A DNA stretch of 33,705 bases from NCBI GenBank assembly GCA_025465235.1, contig JAODNO010000545.1:1-33705 (forward strand), in the 5' to 3' direction. Source of the DNA: Pseudonocardia sp. (GTDB lineage Bacteria > Actinomycetota > Actinomycetes > Mycobacteriales > Pseudonocardiaceae). A model generated the notes under the pieces. That model did not search any database, was not told where the DNA came from, and was given only the letters and a program-made list of their open reading frames with translations. The position numbers were made by a program, and so were the translations under genes. This document shows positions 6,466 through 14,287 of this stretch, piece by piece (position 1 is the first letter of the stretch; every line of letters begins with the position of its first letter).

Positions 6466-7757
6466 CGGGCGTCGAGGCGGCGGCCGTCGAAGCCGCCGTC
6501 GTCGCGGCGTTCCGCGCGGAGTGGGGCCGGGTCGTCGCGACGCTGATCCGGATGACGGGCGACTGGGATCTCGCGGAGGAGTGCGCCCAGGAGGCGCTGG
6601 CGCAGGCGGTGGCGCGCTGGCCCCGGGACGGTGTCCCGCGCAGCCCCGGCGCGTGGCTCACCACGACGGCGCGCAACCACGCGCTGAACCGCCTCCGGCG
6701 CACGGCGCTGGAGGCCGCGAAGCTGCGGGAGGCCGCAACGGAGCCCGTCCAGGGGGACCAGGACGACGGGAGCGCCGTGCAGGACGACCGGCTCCGGCTG
6801 ATCTTCACCTGCTGCCATCCTGCGCTCCCGCTGGAGGGCCGGGTGGCCCTCACCCTGCGCTCCCTCGCCGGCCTCACCACCGCGGAGATCGCCAGGGCGT
6901 TCCTCGTGTCGGAGTCGACGATGGCGCAGCGGCTGGTGCGCACCAAGCGGAAGATCCGCGAGGCCGGGATCCCGTTCCGCGTACCGCCCGACCACCTCCT
7001 GCCCGACCGGACGGCCGCCGTGCTCGGTGTGATCTACCTGCTGTTCAACGAGGGGTATGCCGCTGCCGCCGGTTCCGAGCTGCTGCGCCACGACCTGTGC
7101 GCGGAGGCGATCCGGCTCGCCCGCACGTTGGCCCGGCTCATGCCCGACGAACCCGAGGTCCTCGGCCTGGCCGCCCTCCTGCTCCTGCAGGACTCGCGCC
7201 GCGGCGCGCGGCTGGACGACACGGGCGAGCCGGTCACGCTGGAGGACCAGGACCGGTCCCGGTGGGACGCCGCCGCGGTCGCCGAGGGGCTCGAGCTGCT
7301 CGACGCCGCACTCCGGCGCGGGGGTCCGGGCCGGCGGCCGGCGGGTCCCTACCAGGTGCAGGCGGCCATCGCGGCGTGCCACGCGAGGGCAGGGCGGGCG
7401 GTGGACACCGACTGGCCGCAGATCGCGGCGCTCTACGGCAGGCTCGTCGAGATGACGCCCTCGCCGGTCGTCCGGCTCAACCGTGCTGTGGCCGTCGCCA
7501 TGGCCGACGGACCGGCAGCCGGGCTGGAGCTGGTGGACGCCCTCGGCGGGGAGCCGGCGGGCTACCACCTGCTCCCCGCAACCCGGGCCGACCTGCTCCG
7601 GCGGCTCGGCAGGTACGGCGATGCGGCCGACGCCTACCGCGATGCACTGCGGCTCACCGGCACCGACGCCGAGCGCCGGTTCCTCACCCGCCGCCTCGCC
7701 GAGGTCAGCCCGCCGCCACCGCTCGCCTCTACTGGTACGCCTGCCGGTCGCCTGTAA
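6462..7757 (+). CDS. ECF RNA polymerase sigma factor, ECF42-type with C-terminal extension
   Basis: This 431-aa protein has sigma region 2 in [20 protein letters not shown] to [10 protein letters not shown] (about residues 12-85) and region 4 in [20 protein letters not shown] to [10 protein letters not shown] (about 125-170). A further 260 residues of helical repeat-like sequence follow ([33 protein letters not shown]). This TPR-like extension and the adjacent DGPF gene define the ECF42 group, which works without a classical anti-sigma factor; the extension is thought to control activity. The GTG at 6462 overlaps the preceding stop, and a much longer upstream frame is an artefact. The last 29 bp overlap the convergent SCP2-like gene. 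Confidence 0.92.
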   Translation: MTGVEAAAVEAAVVAAFRAEWGRVVATLIRMTGDWDLAEECAQEALAQAVARWPRDGVPRSPGAWLTTTARNHALNRLRRTALEAAKLREAATEPVQGDQDDGSAVQDDRLRLIFTCCHPALPLEGRVALTLRSLAGLTTAEIARAFLVSESTMAQRLVRTKRKIREAGIPFRVPPDHLLPDRTAAVLGVIYLLFNEGYAAAAGSELLRHDLCAEAIRLARTLARLMPDEPEVLGLAALLLLQDSRRGARLDDTGEPVTLEDQDRSRWDAAAVAEGLELLDAALRRGGPGRRPAGPYQVQAAIAACHARAGRAVDTDWPQIAALYGRLVEMTPSPVVRLNRAVAVAMADGPAAGLELVDALGGEPAGYHLLPATRADLLRRLGRYGDAADAYRDALRLTGTDAERRFLTRRLAEVSPPPPLASTGTPAGRL

Positions 7758-8241
7758 GGCGCCCGACCTCATCGAGGCGAGCCGGGACGCGGCCGAGCGC
7801 GGCGAGCGCCTCGACGACGAAGTAGACCCCGCGGAAGAACTGCAGCACGTCGCCGCGCTCGAGCCGGACCCGCCGGTAGATGAGCATGCGACCCGCGTCG
7901 GCCCCGTCGAGCAGCTCGCGCCACGCCTCGTGGGTGGCGCGAAGGACATAGGTCGCCCCCGCGGCCTCCTCCGGCCCCACGATCGCGGCTCGCGTGCACC
8001 GTCCCCGCTCCCACTGCAGCAGCAGGTGGGCCGGCCCACCGCCGAACTCCGCGGGAAGGTCGGGGTCGACGAGCGCCCACGAGTCGTCGTAGCCGGCCCG
8101 GACCTCGTCGATCCACTCCCAGTACGTCGGGAGCTTCTCGGCCCGCAGCTCGTCGCTCGGACCGCGGTCCACCGCATCCCGCACGGCTTCGGCCCACTCA
8201 GGGCTGAACAGTGCAGGCGCGCTGGTCGTCGTCGTGGGCAT
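7729..8241 (-). CDS. SCP2-like sterol-carrier domain protein
   Basis: This 170-aa protein resembles the SCP2 sterol-transfer domain: an N-terminal helix [13 protein letters not shown], central strands around [12 protein letters not shown], then [18 protein letters not shown] (about 95-112), where the substrate-like ligand pocket closes, and [20 protein letters not shown] near the end. Such proteins bind lipids or other hydrophobic ligands. The ATG follows the stop of the diiron gene by 2 nt, with GGGAGG overlapping that gene's end, so the pair is coupled. The match is by pattern and moderately weak. The 3' end overlaps the sigma factor gene by 29 bp, tail to tail. Confidence 0.7.
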   Translation of the reverse strand: MPTTTTSAPALFSPEWAEAVRDAVDRGPSDELRAEKLPTYWEWIDEVRAGYDDSWALVDPDLPAEFGGGPAHLLLQWERGRCTRAAIVGPEEAAGATYVLRATHEAWRELLDGADAGRMLIYRRVRLERGDVLQFFRGVYFVVEALAALGRVPARLDEVGRLTGDRQAYQ

Positions 8242-8243
8242 TG

Positions 8244-9206
8244 TCAGCCTCCCGCCAGCTCGGGCTGGAGGCGATCGATCTGCTCCCTGAGGTCGGGAGG
8301 GAGGTCGATGCCGACGTCGGAGAGCTTCATCGTCAGCTGCCGGATCATCAGCCTGCGCACCTCCTCGGGGGTCCAGCCGAGCGACTCCAGAGCGAGCCGA
8401 CGGCTCACAGCCCCGTTCATCCGCAGGATCGTGCGCAGCGTCTCGTGGATCTCGTGGAGCATGGCCGGGTCGGACTGGACGGCGTCCCGCAGGATCCGCA
8501 TGCCCCCCTGCACATGGCGCGCCTCGTCCCGACAGGTCGCGGTGAACCCCGAGTAGTACGCGGGGAGGAGCTTGCGGGTGCGGCAGTAGGACAGCGTGAT
8601 CTTCATGACCGACAGCGCGAGCACGCCCTCGATCCACAGGAAGTAGGTGGTGCCGTAGCGGACGCGCGCCGCAGGGTCCTCCGGGTCCCGGCGCAGCTCG
8701 TCGGCCTGATGGGCGAGCAGCCCGAACGGCCCCACGAACGTCTCGGAGACGTGCGGGTAGGAGGCGTCGAGCACGTCCTGGATGCTCGTGCCGGGGAGCG
8801 CCACGACCTCGCGGTAGAAGCGGTCGAAGAAGATCGTGTGCCGGGCCTCGTCCTCGATCTGGCTCGACATGTAGATCTTGGACTCCTCGCTGCCGCCGAG
8901 CATGAACACCGGCAGCTCGACCTCAACCTGGCGTTCGCCGTGGTGGAAGCCTGAAGAGATCGCGACGAACGCGGTGCGTTCCTCGGCGCTCATCCGGGTG
9001 CGCCAGTCGATGGCGTCCTGGCCGAAGTCGAGCTCATAGACATCCCAGCGCTGCCGGAGGTAGCGCCGGTACAGATCGAGGTAGTCAGGGAGCTTCTTGA
9101 GGTCCGCGTGCAGGTAGTCGAGCACGTCGTCGATGTCGACGTCCCGGATCTGGGCGAGGGTGGAGTTCGCCACCCTCTCCTGCACCGTCTCTTGCCGTGT
9201 GACCAT
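8244..9206 (-). CDS. Ferritin-like diiron/Mn-Fe protein, R2lox-like
   Basis: This 320-aa four-helix-bundle protein carries a complete six-ligand carboxylate site: E91 (HHGERQVE), E120 and H123 (IEDEARH), E193 (YFLWIEG) and E228 and H231 (CRDEARH). The spacing from E193 to E228 is 35, as in R2-like ligand-binding oxidases. The two residues that form the ether crosslink in that family also seem present: V94 at ligand+3 and Y188 at ligand-5. R2lox proteins hold a Mn/Fe cofactor and a bound fatty-acid-like ligand. An NrdB role is unlikely without NrdA nearby. The ATG at 9206 is preferred; a GTG at 9275 lies within a candidate promoter. It is coupled to the SCP2-like gene downstream, which may supply or receive a lipid ligand. 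Confidence 0.78.
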   Translation of the reverse strand: MVTRQETVQERVANSTLAQIRDVDIDDVLDYLHADLKKLPDYLDLYRRYLRQRWDVYELDFGQDAIDWRTRMSAEERTAFVAISSGFHHGERQVEVELPVFMLGGSEESKIYMSSQIEDEARHTIFFDRFYREVVALPGTSIQDVLDASYPHVSETFVGPFGLLAHQADELRRDPEDPAARVRYGTTYFLWIEGVLALSVMKITLSYCRTRKLLPAYYSGFTATCRDEARHVQGGMRILRDAVQSDPAMLHEIHETLRTILRMNGAVSRRLALESLGWTPEEVRRLMIRQLTMKLSDVGIDLPPDLREQIDRLQPELAGG

Positions 9207-9256
9207 GCCGTCGCCCCCCGTCAGCGCGGCGTGCGGCCGCCCTTCGACCGTCCCGC

Positions 9257-9285
9257 GCTCTAGAACCGCCTTCACCGTAGGTCAA
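9257..9285 (-). promoter_or_regulatory. Candidate promoter for the R2lox-SCP2 operon
   Basis: On the minus strand TTGACC (9285-9280), a 17-bp spacer and TAGAGC (9262-9257) resemble a housekeeping promoter with a good -35 and a weak -10. It overlaps the end of the glpD-like gene and lies about 50 bp upstream of the ATG at 9206. It would allow expression separate from the polyol operon, which runs in the same direction. Confidence 0.35.
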
Positions 9286-10993
9286 TCGGCGCCGGTCCGG
9301 CACTGCCGAGCGCCGTCCGGTCGCGCTCCACCTCGGCGCGGTGCTCCGCGACCTCCCGTGCCTGCCGGGTCTCGTCCCAGCCGAGCAGCGGCGCGAGGAG
9401 ACCGGCCACGGCCGGGGCGGCCGCCGTGCCGCCGTCCGTGCGTTCGATGACCAGGTGCGTCCGGCGGGTGAGGACATCGGACAGGGTCGCGGCGCCCTCG
9501 TGGGTGACCGCGTGGCGGAACTCCACGGGCAGGTAGCCCTCCGCGCCGGGCAACGGGCGGCCGAGCGCCGGGTCGTCGCGGACGGGTGCCAGCACCGCGG
9601 GCAGCTCGGCGCCGTAGCGGTGCAGCATGCGGTGCAGATGGTCAGCGGGAACGCCGTGCTCCACGGCCAGCCGCGGCACCTGGTTGCCGACCGCGCGCCA
9701 GCCGGTGGCGCCGAGGAGTGGCATCTCGGCGGTCGGCGACGGCGGAAGCGCCCGGCCCAGCGCGCGCCCGGCAGCGTCCACCGCATCGCGGGCCATCCGC
9801 CGGTAGGTCGTGTACTTCCCGCCGACGACCGTGACCATCCCGGCCGGCTCCGCGACGACGGTGTGGTCGCGGGAGAGCGCAGACGTCGTGGTGGCGTCGC
9901 GGGCCACCGGCGCGAGCAACGGGCGCAGCCCCGCGAACGCACCGAGCACATCCGAGCGGGAGAGTGGGCGGCCGAGGTAGCGGTTGACGTTGCGCAGCAG
10001 GTAGTCGACGTCGGCCTGCTCCACCGTGGGAGCCCGGCGATCGCCGGTGTAGGCGGTGTCGGTGGTGCCGAGCAGCCAGTGGCCGAACCACCTGCGCAGG
10101 ATGATCACGGAGTCCTCGGCGCGGGCGAGCAAGCCGGTGCGGGAGTCGAACGCGCCCTGCTCCACCAGCAGGTGGACGCCCTTGGCGGGGCGAACGGCGA
10201 ACGAGGCCGATCCGGCCATCGCCTGCACGTCCGCCGCCCACACGCCGGCCGCGTTGATCACCACGGACGCCGTGACGTCGAACCGGTCGCCGGTGAGTGC
10301 GTCCTCGACGACGACGCCTGCGACCCGTGGGCCCTCGCGGAGCACGCCGACCACCCGCGCGTGGCTCAGTACGTGCGCCCCGAGCGCTGCCGCGGTGCGG
10401 GCGACGGCGAGGGTGTGCCGCGCGTCGTCCATCCGGCCGTCGTAGTACTGCACGGCGCCGGTGACGACGTCGGCGGCCAGGCCGGGGGCCTCCCGCAGCG
10501 CGCCGCGGCGCGTCAGGTGCCGGTGGTGCGGTACGCCACCGCGCCCGCCGGTGCGCCCTGCCGCCGCCATCAGGTCGTACAACAGCACGCCCGCGCCGAT
10601 GTAGGGCCGCTCCCACGGCGTGGTGAACGGGACGAGGAAGGGCTCGGGCGTCACGAGGTGTGGTGCGGTGGTGCGGACCATGAGGTCGCGCTCGCGCAAC
10701 GCCTCGGCGACGAGCGAGAAGTTCAGCTGCTCCAGGTAGCGCAGCCCGCCGTGCACCGTCTTGCCCGACCGCGACGACGTGCCCGAGGCCAGGTCGCCCG
10801 CCTCGACGAGCACCACCGACAGGCCCCGGCTCGCGGCGTCGAGCGCGACCCCGGCCCCGGTCACCCCGCCGCCGACGACCACGACGTCGAACCTCCCGGT
10901 GCGGGCGGCCGCGACCGCGGCGCGTCGGCCGGCGGGGGACAGCCGCCCGGGCTCCGACGTCCGGTCGGACGGATCGGCTCCGGCACCGCTCAC
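9272..10993 (-). CDS. glpD: GlpD-family FAD-dependent glycerol-3-phosphate (polyol-phosphate) dehydrogenase
   Basis: This 573-aa flavoprotein is of normal GlpD length. After a short tail, the FAD-binding motif DVVVVGGGVTGAGVALDAAS lies at about residues 36-55. GlpD signatures follow: TSSRSGKTVHGGLRYLE (72-88) and VVGGKYTTYRRMARDAV towards the C-terminal DAO domain. GlpD oxidises sn-glycerol-3-phosphate to DHAP at the membrane, passing electrons to quinone. EryB of erythritol catabolism is a close relative acting on erythritol-4-phosphate. The GTG at 10993 overlaps the stop of the FGGY kinase (GTGA), so it is translationally coupled; a longer frame to 11263 is spurious. Last gene of the leftward arm. 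Substrate may be a polyol phosphate other than G3P. Confidence 0.88.
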   Translation of the reverse strand: MSGAGADPSDRTSEPGRLSPAGRRAAVAAARTGRFDVVVVGGGVTGAGVALDAASRGLSVVLVEAGDLASGTSSRSGKTVHGGLRYLEQLNFSLVAEALRERDLMVRTTAPHLVTPEPFLVPFTTPWERPYIGAGVLLYDLMAAAGRTGGRGGVPHHRHLTRRGALREAPGLAADVVTGAVQYYDGRMDDARHTLAVARTAAALGAHVLSHARVVGVLREGPRVAGVVVEDALTGDRFDVTASVVINAAGVWAADVQAMAGSASFAVRPAKGVHLLVEQGAFDSRTGLLARAEDSVIILRRWFGHWLLGTTDTAYTGDRRAPTVEQADVDYLLRNVNRYLGRPLSRSDVLGAFAGLRPLLAPVARDATTTSALSRDHTVVAEPAGMVTVVGGKYTTYRRMARDAVDAAGRALGRALPPSPTAEMPLLGATGWRAVGNQVPRLAVEHGVPADHLHRMLHRYGAELPAVLAPVRDDPALGRPLPGAEGYLPVEFRHAVTHEGAATLSDVLTRRTHLVIERTDGGTAAAPAVAGLLAPLLGWDETRQAREVAEHRAEVERDRTALGSAGPAPIDLR

Positions 10994-12474
10994 CGGGAGA
11001 CCGTCGCCAGGGACGCCTGCCTGGTGGCCCAGAACGGCTGCGCGGCCCGGACATGGTCGAGGTAGCGCCCGTATCCGTCGTCGTAGTGGGCCTGCACTGC
11101 GCCGTCGGGCTCCACGATCCCCTGCGCCGCCGTCCACGTGCCGACGTCGAGCGCCTCGCCACGCGCGGCCGCCGCGGCGAGCACGGCGCCTCGAGCGCCC
11201 ACCTCCGGTGTGCGGGCCAGCTCCAGCGGCACGCCGAGAACGTCGGCGAAGACCTGGAGCCACGGCCGTGACCGGCCGCCGCCGCCGCAGGCCACGAGCC
11301 GCGCCACGCCACCCGCCGCCTCGAAGCAGTGCCGTGCCGCGTACGCCAGGCCCTCACACATCGCCCGCACCAGATCGTCGCGGGTGGTGGTCAGTCGTAC
11401 GCCGGTGACCTGCCCGCAAGCCTCCGGGTCGACGAACGGCGCCCGCTCCCCGGACGTCGCGAAGTAGGGCAGCACCTCCACACCACCCGCGCCAGGCGGG
11501 CTCGTCGCCAGCGCGGCGTCGATCGCCTCGACGCCGAGTCCCAGTGTGGTGAGCATCCAGTCCATCGACGCCGTACCGACCATCGCGGGCATGGCCCGCA
11601 GCCAGCGGCCGGGCTCCCCGGTGGCGACGGAGAACCCGGCGGGGTCGCCGTCGGTGGCGAGCCGGTCGACGTGGACGAGGCAGCCGAGCGTGGTGCCCAC
11701 GATCAGCAGGGCGTCGCCGATGCCCCGCACGCCGCCGCCCAATGCGCAGGCCGGGAAGTCGAACGGACCGGAGCTCACCGGAACGCCAACGGGGAGCCCG
11801 AGCAGGGCGGCCCCGGCCGCGGAGAGCTGGGCCTGGGGCACGGGCGTGGAGATCGGCGCGAGCAGGTCGCTGCGGTGGGCCAGCCCCATCGCGTCGAGGA
11901 CCGCGTGACTGTAGCCGGTGCCCGTGCCGTCGCCGAAAGGTAGCGAGCTGTCGCTGGGGTCGGTGGCCCGCACGCCGGTGAGCCGCATGAACAGGGCGTC
12001 CTTGCAGGTGCCTGCCGTGGCGGCCGCGTCGAGCGACTCGGGTTCGTGCGCGTCGAGCCAGCCGAGCAGGGCCCCGGGCGCGCCGGGGAACATAGTGGTG
12101 CCGTTGGTCCGGAACACCCGCTCGGTGACGCCGTCGGCGGTCCAGCCGCCGAGCAGCTCCGACGCCCGGCCGTCCAGCCAGGACATCGCCGGCCGCACGG
12201 GTGCGCCTGCCGCGTCGGTGAGCCAGAGGCCGTCGCCCTGGCCGGTCAGGGCCACCACGCCCGGCGTGCGGCCTGCCGTCGCGACGACCTCCTGCACGAC
12301 CTCGCCGAGATGGGCGAGCACGTGCTCGAGGTCCTGCTCGACGGCGCCGTCCGCGCCGTGCACGAGGTCGAGGGGCCGGCCCGCAACGGCGAGCGCCCCG
12401 CCGTCATCGTCGAAGAGGGCGGCCTTGACCACCGATGTCCCGGCGTCGATGCCGAGCCAGGTCCGGGGGCTCAT
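10990..12474 (-). CDS. FGGY-family carbohydrate kinase, erythritol/tetrulose kinase-like
   Basis: This 494-aa protein has both FGGY actin-like domains. The phosphate motif GIDAGTSVVKAALFD is at 8-22, TGQGDGLWLTD at 77-87, CKDALFMRLTGVRATDPSD at 157-175, and the catalytic aspartate is probably D239 in SGPFDFPACALGGG. Those middle motifs remind me most of EryA-type erythritol kinases, more than xylulokinase or glycerol kinase. The kinase would trap an imported polyol or ketose as its phosphate. The ATG overlaps the stop of the aldolase gene (ATGA), and its own stop overlaps the dehydrogenase start (GTGA). The EryA assignment rests on remembered motifs, not alignment. Confidence 0.85.
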   Translation of the reverse strand: MSPRTWLGIDAGTSVVKAALFDDDGGALAVAGRPLDLVHGADGAVEQDLEHVLAHLGEVVQEVVATAGRTPGVVALTGQGDGLWLTDAAGAPVRPAMSWLDGRASELLGGWTADGVTERVFRTNGTTMFPGAPGALLGWLDAHEPESLDAAATAGTCKDALFMRLTGVRATDPSDSSLPFGDGTGTGYSHAVLDAMGLAHRSDLLAPISTPVPQAQLSAAGAALLGLPVGVPVSSGPFDFPACALGGGVRGIGDALLIVGTTLGCLVHVDRLATDGDPAGFSVATGEPGRWLRAMPAMVGTASMDWMLTTLGLGVEAIDAALATSPPGAGGVEVLPYFATSGERAPFVDPEACGQVTGVRLTTTRDDLVRAMCEGLAYAARHCFEAAGGVARLVACGGGGRSRPWLQVFADVLGVPLELARTPEVGARGAVLAAAAARGEALDVGTWTAAQGIVEPDGAVQAHYDDGYGRYLDHVRAAQPFWATRQASLATVSR

Positions 12475-13118
12475 GACCGCGCGGGCACCGACTGCCCGTA
12501 GCTGCCGAGTTTCTCCGCCACCCTGGCGATCTCGTCGAGCTGCAGCAGGTTCGGCTCCCCGAGCAACCGGGCCTGGTAGTACATCTGGCAGACCCATTCC
12601 AGGTAGACGCTGCGGGTGTAGGCCTTCGCGAGGCTGTCGCCGTAGGTGGTGGCGCCGTGGTTCTGGAGGATCGCGCCGAACCTGCCTTCCATCGCGCGCA
12701 CGCTGTTCTCGGCCAGCTCGGGGCTGCCGTACGTGGCGTACGGAGCAACCCGTACCGGCCCGCCGAGCAGCGCCACCATGTAGTGCACCGGCGGCAGCTC
12801 GTCGACCACGGCGGAGAGCGTGCTCGCGTAGAGCGGGTGGGTGTGCACCACGGCCTGCGCCGAGGTGTGCCGGTAGACCGAGGTGTGCATCGGCACCTCG
12901 GACGAGGGCTCGAGCCCGTCCTCGACCGGCGTCCCGTCCAGGTCGATGACGCAAATGGACTCGGGAGTGAGGTCCTCGTAGGCGGCGCCGCTCGGCGTGA
13001 TCGCGATGTGGTCGCCGGACCGGACGGAGAGGTTGCCGGAGGTTCCGACGGTGAGCTGGTCGGCCTGCATCCGAAGGCAGTACTGCACCAGCTGGACGCG
13101 TTCGTCGTGGAGGAGCAT
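12471..13118 (-). CDS. Class II aldolase/adducin family protein (FucA-like)
   Basis: This 215-aa protein aligns in layout with L-fuculose-1-phosphate aldolase. The N-terminus is MLLHDERVQLVQYCLRMQAD, the substrate-phosphate loop is TSGNLSVR (26-33), the catalytic acid E74 is in SSEVPMH, and the zinc ligands are H92 and H94 (VHTHP) and H154 (LQNHGA), at almost the same positions as in FucA. It should cleave a ketose-1-phosphate to DHAP and an aldehyde, or act as an epimerase or decarboxylase relative. The ATG at 13118 is chosen for family fit, with GGAAGGAA upstream. An in-frame ATG at 13166 overlaps the deoR stop (ATGA) and is a real alternative. Second gene of the leftward operon. Confidence 0.88.
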   Translation of the reverse strand: MLLHDERVQLVQYCLRMQADQLTVGTSGNLSVRSGDHIAITPSGAAYEDLTPESICVIDLDGTPVEDGLEPSSEVPMHTSVYRHTSAQAVVHTHPLYASTLSAVVDELPPVHYMVALLGGPVRVAPYATYGSPELAENSVRAMEGRFGAILQNHGATTYGDSLAKAYTRSVYLEWVCQMYYQARLLGEPNLLQLDEIARVAEKLGSYGQSVPARS

Positions 13119-13162
13119 GTCGGGCGGGTTCCTTCCCGGTGGGCGACGAGTGCGGTCCGGGC

Positions 13163-14029
13163 TCATTCGGCCCGGCCGGCCACCTCCACACGCACGTCGT
13201 TCTCCCGCAGCGCGGCGAGGTCGCGGGCGGGAACGTCGGCGTCGACGATGACGGAGGCGAACCGGTGCAGGGGCAGCAGGCGGTGCAGGGCGCTGCGCGT
13301 GAGCTTGCTGTGGTCGATGAGCAGGTGAGTGCGTGCGGTGACCTCGACCATCGCGCGCTTCACCGCGACGATCTTGTCCTCCTGGTGGAAGGCGTAGCCC
13401 TCGCTCACCGCGGATGTGCTGACGAAGGCGACGTCGAACCGCATCGAACGCACGGCGTCGATACAGCCGGAGCCCAGGAACGAGTCGTGCTGCACGTCGT
13501 AGTGCCCGCCAAGGGCCATGACCTGGACGTCGCGGAGCCGAGCCAGCTCGACGAGCGCGGCGAGGTAGTTGGTGGCCACCGTGAGCGGCGCGAGCGCGGC
13601 GAGGTGGGGGAGCATCTGCGCCGCGGTGGTGGAGTCGTCGATCAGCACCGACATGCCCGGTTCGACGTGCCGGCAGGCGTGCTGCGCGATCAGTCGCTTG
13701 GCCTCGACGCTGGCCTTCGCGCGGAACTCCACATTGGACTCGAAGGTGCCGCTGGGCCGCGCCGTGGCGACCCCGCGAGCCTTGCGCAGCACGCCCTGGT
13801 GCTGCAGCTCATCGAGATCGCGGTGGATGGTCATCACCGAGACGCCGAACGCCTCGGCAAGCTCCTGTGCGGAGACCGTTCCACGGCGCAGCACCAGGTC
13901 GGTGATGCGGGCCTGCCTGCCCTCGGGACGGAGCGCGCGTGCCGGAGGAGTGTCCTCGGACGGCTCGTCCGAGTGCCCGGCCGCCTCCGCCACTGTCTTC
14001 TCCTTCGCTCGAACTGCTGCGTCTGGCAT
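13163..14029 (-). CDS. DeoR/GlpR-type sugar-metabolism repressor
   Basis: This 288-aa regulator has a 40-residue disordered lead, then the DeoR winged HTH: ITDLVLRRGTVSAQELAEAF and GVSVMTIHRDLDELQHQGVL (about 42-81). A ribose-5-phosphate-isomerase-like sensor domain follows, with MSVLIDDSTTAAQMLPHLA, LGGHYDVQHDSFLGSGCIDA and ISTS-like VSTSAVSEGYAF. DeoR proteins usually sense a phosphorylated intermediate of the pathway they control. The ATG at 14029 has GAGGGG upstream, and an open frame to 14221 is not supported. It heads the leftward operon and is divergent from the transporter arm, so it probably represses both. Its stop overlaps an ATG that could start the aldolase. Confidence 0.9.
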   Translation of the reverse strand: MPDAAVRAKEKTVAEAAGHSDEPSEDTPPARALRPEGRQARITDLVLRRGTVSAQELAEAFGVSVMTIHRDLDELQHQGVLRKARGVATARPSGTFESNVEFRAKASVEAKRLIAQHACRHVEPGMSVLIDDSTTAAQMLPHLAALAPLTVATNYLAALVELARLRDVQVMALGGHYDVQHDSFLGSGCIDAVRSMRFDVAFVSTSAVSEGYAFHQEDKIVAVKRAMVEVTARTHLLIDHSKLTRSALHRLLPLHRFASVIVDADVPARDLAALRENDVRVEVAGRAE

Positions 14030-14063
14030 CACAGCCCCTCGCGCCCGATCCGTCAAGCAGAGA

Positions 14064-14188
14064 TGTGATAGCGACAGAAATCGGTGTGATTGTTGGAGGC
14101 CGGCCACAGCCGGCGCGAGTCTCCCCGGGCTGTGGCCTGCACAAACGCTCCGGCTCGGCAGAACAGACATCACACACAGGTCTGTGAC
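14064..14188. promoter_or_regulatory. Repeated TGTGA(T/C) half-sites, probable DeoR operators
   Basis: TGTGAT occurs at 14064-14069 and again 21 bp later at 14085-14090, two helical turns apart. Its reverse complement ATCACA is at 14169-14174 and TGTGAC at 14183-14188. The last two are part of an inverted repeat ACAGAC-N11-GTCTGT (14163-14185). The first pair lies just ahead of deoR and the second pair just ahead of the rightward -35 box. Multiple spaced half-sites controlling both arms fit DeoR-family repression. Binding is inferred. Confidence 0.5.
14102..14137. repeat. 10-bp-arm inverted repeat in the divergent promoter region
   Basis: GGCCACAGCC (14102-14111) and GGCTGTGGCC (14128-14137) are perfect inverted arms separated by 16 bp, midway between deoR and the second FGGY kinase. 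It has no T-run and lies upstream of both coding arms, so it is more likely a protein-binding or insulating element than a terminator. Confidence 0.5.
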
Positions 14189-14197
14189 AACCACGTA

Positions 14198-14226
14198 TTG
14201 ACGTGAGATGTGCTCCGCCATAATGT
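14198..14226 (+). promoter_or_regulatory. Promoter of the rightward transporter/kinase operon
   Basis: TTGACG (14198-14203), a 17-bp spacer and TAATGT (14221-14226) form a good sigma70-type promoter, the best in the window apart from that of arsR. Transcription would start near 14233, leaving a leader of about 55 nt before the GTG at 14288. TGTGA half-sites immediately upstream suggest repression by DeoR. Confidence 0.6.
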
Positions 14227-14287
14227 GGCGCCTCGCGGCTGGTCCTCGTGAAGCGGGTCACACGCCGTGTCCGAGGAAGGAGCAACG

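Noticed and set aside
7729-7757. Identical 29-bp tail-to-tail overlaps at 7729-7757 and 26598-26626
   Set aside because: The sequences are unrelated; the equal length appears to be coincidence in compact, high-GC DNA.
6357-8177. A 606-codon minus-strand frame
   Set aside because: Antisense to the sigma factor and out of frame with the SCP2-like gene; no domain, shadow composition.
8244-9206. Assignment as ribonucleotide reductase small subunit
   Set aside because: No large subunit nearby, and the ligand spacing and Val/Tyr pair fit R2lox better.
9341-11065. A 574-codon plus-strand frame
   Set aside because: Antisense to the well-supported GlpD-like gene; His/Arg/Gln-rich shadow sequence.
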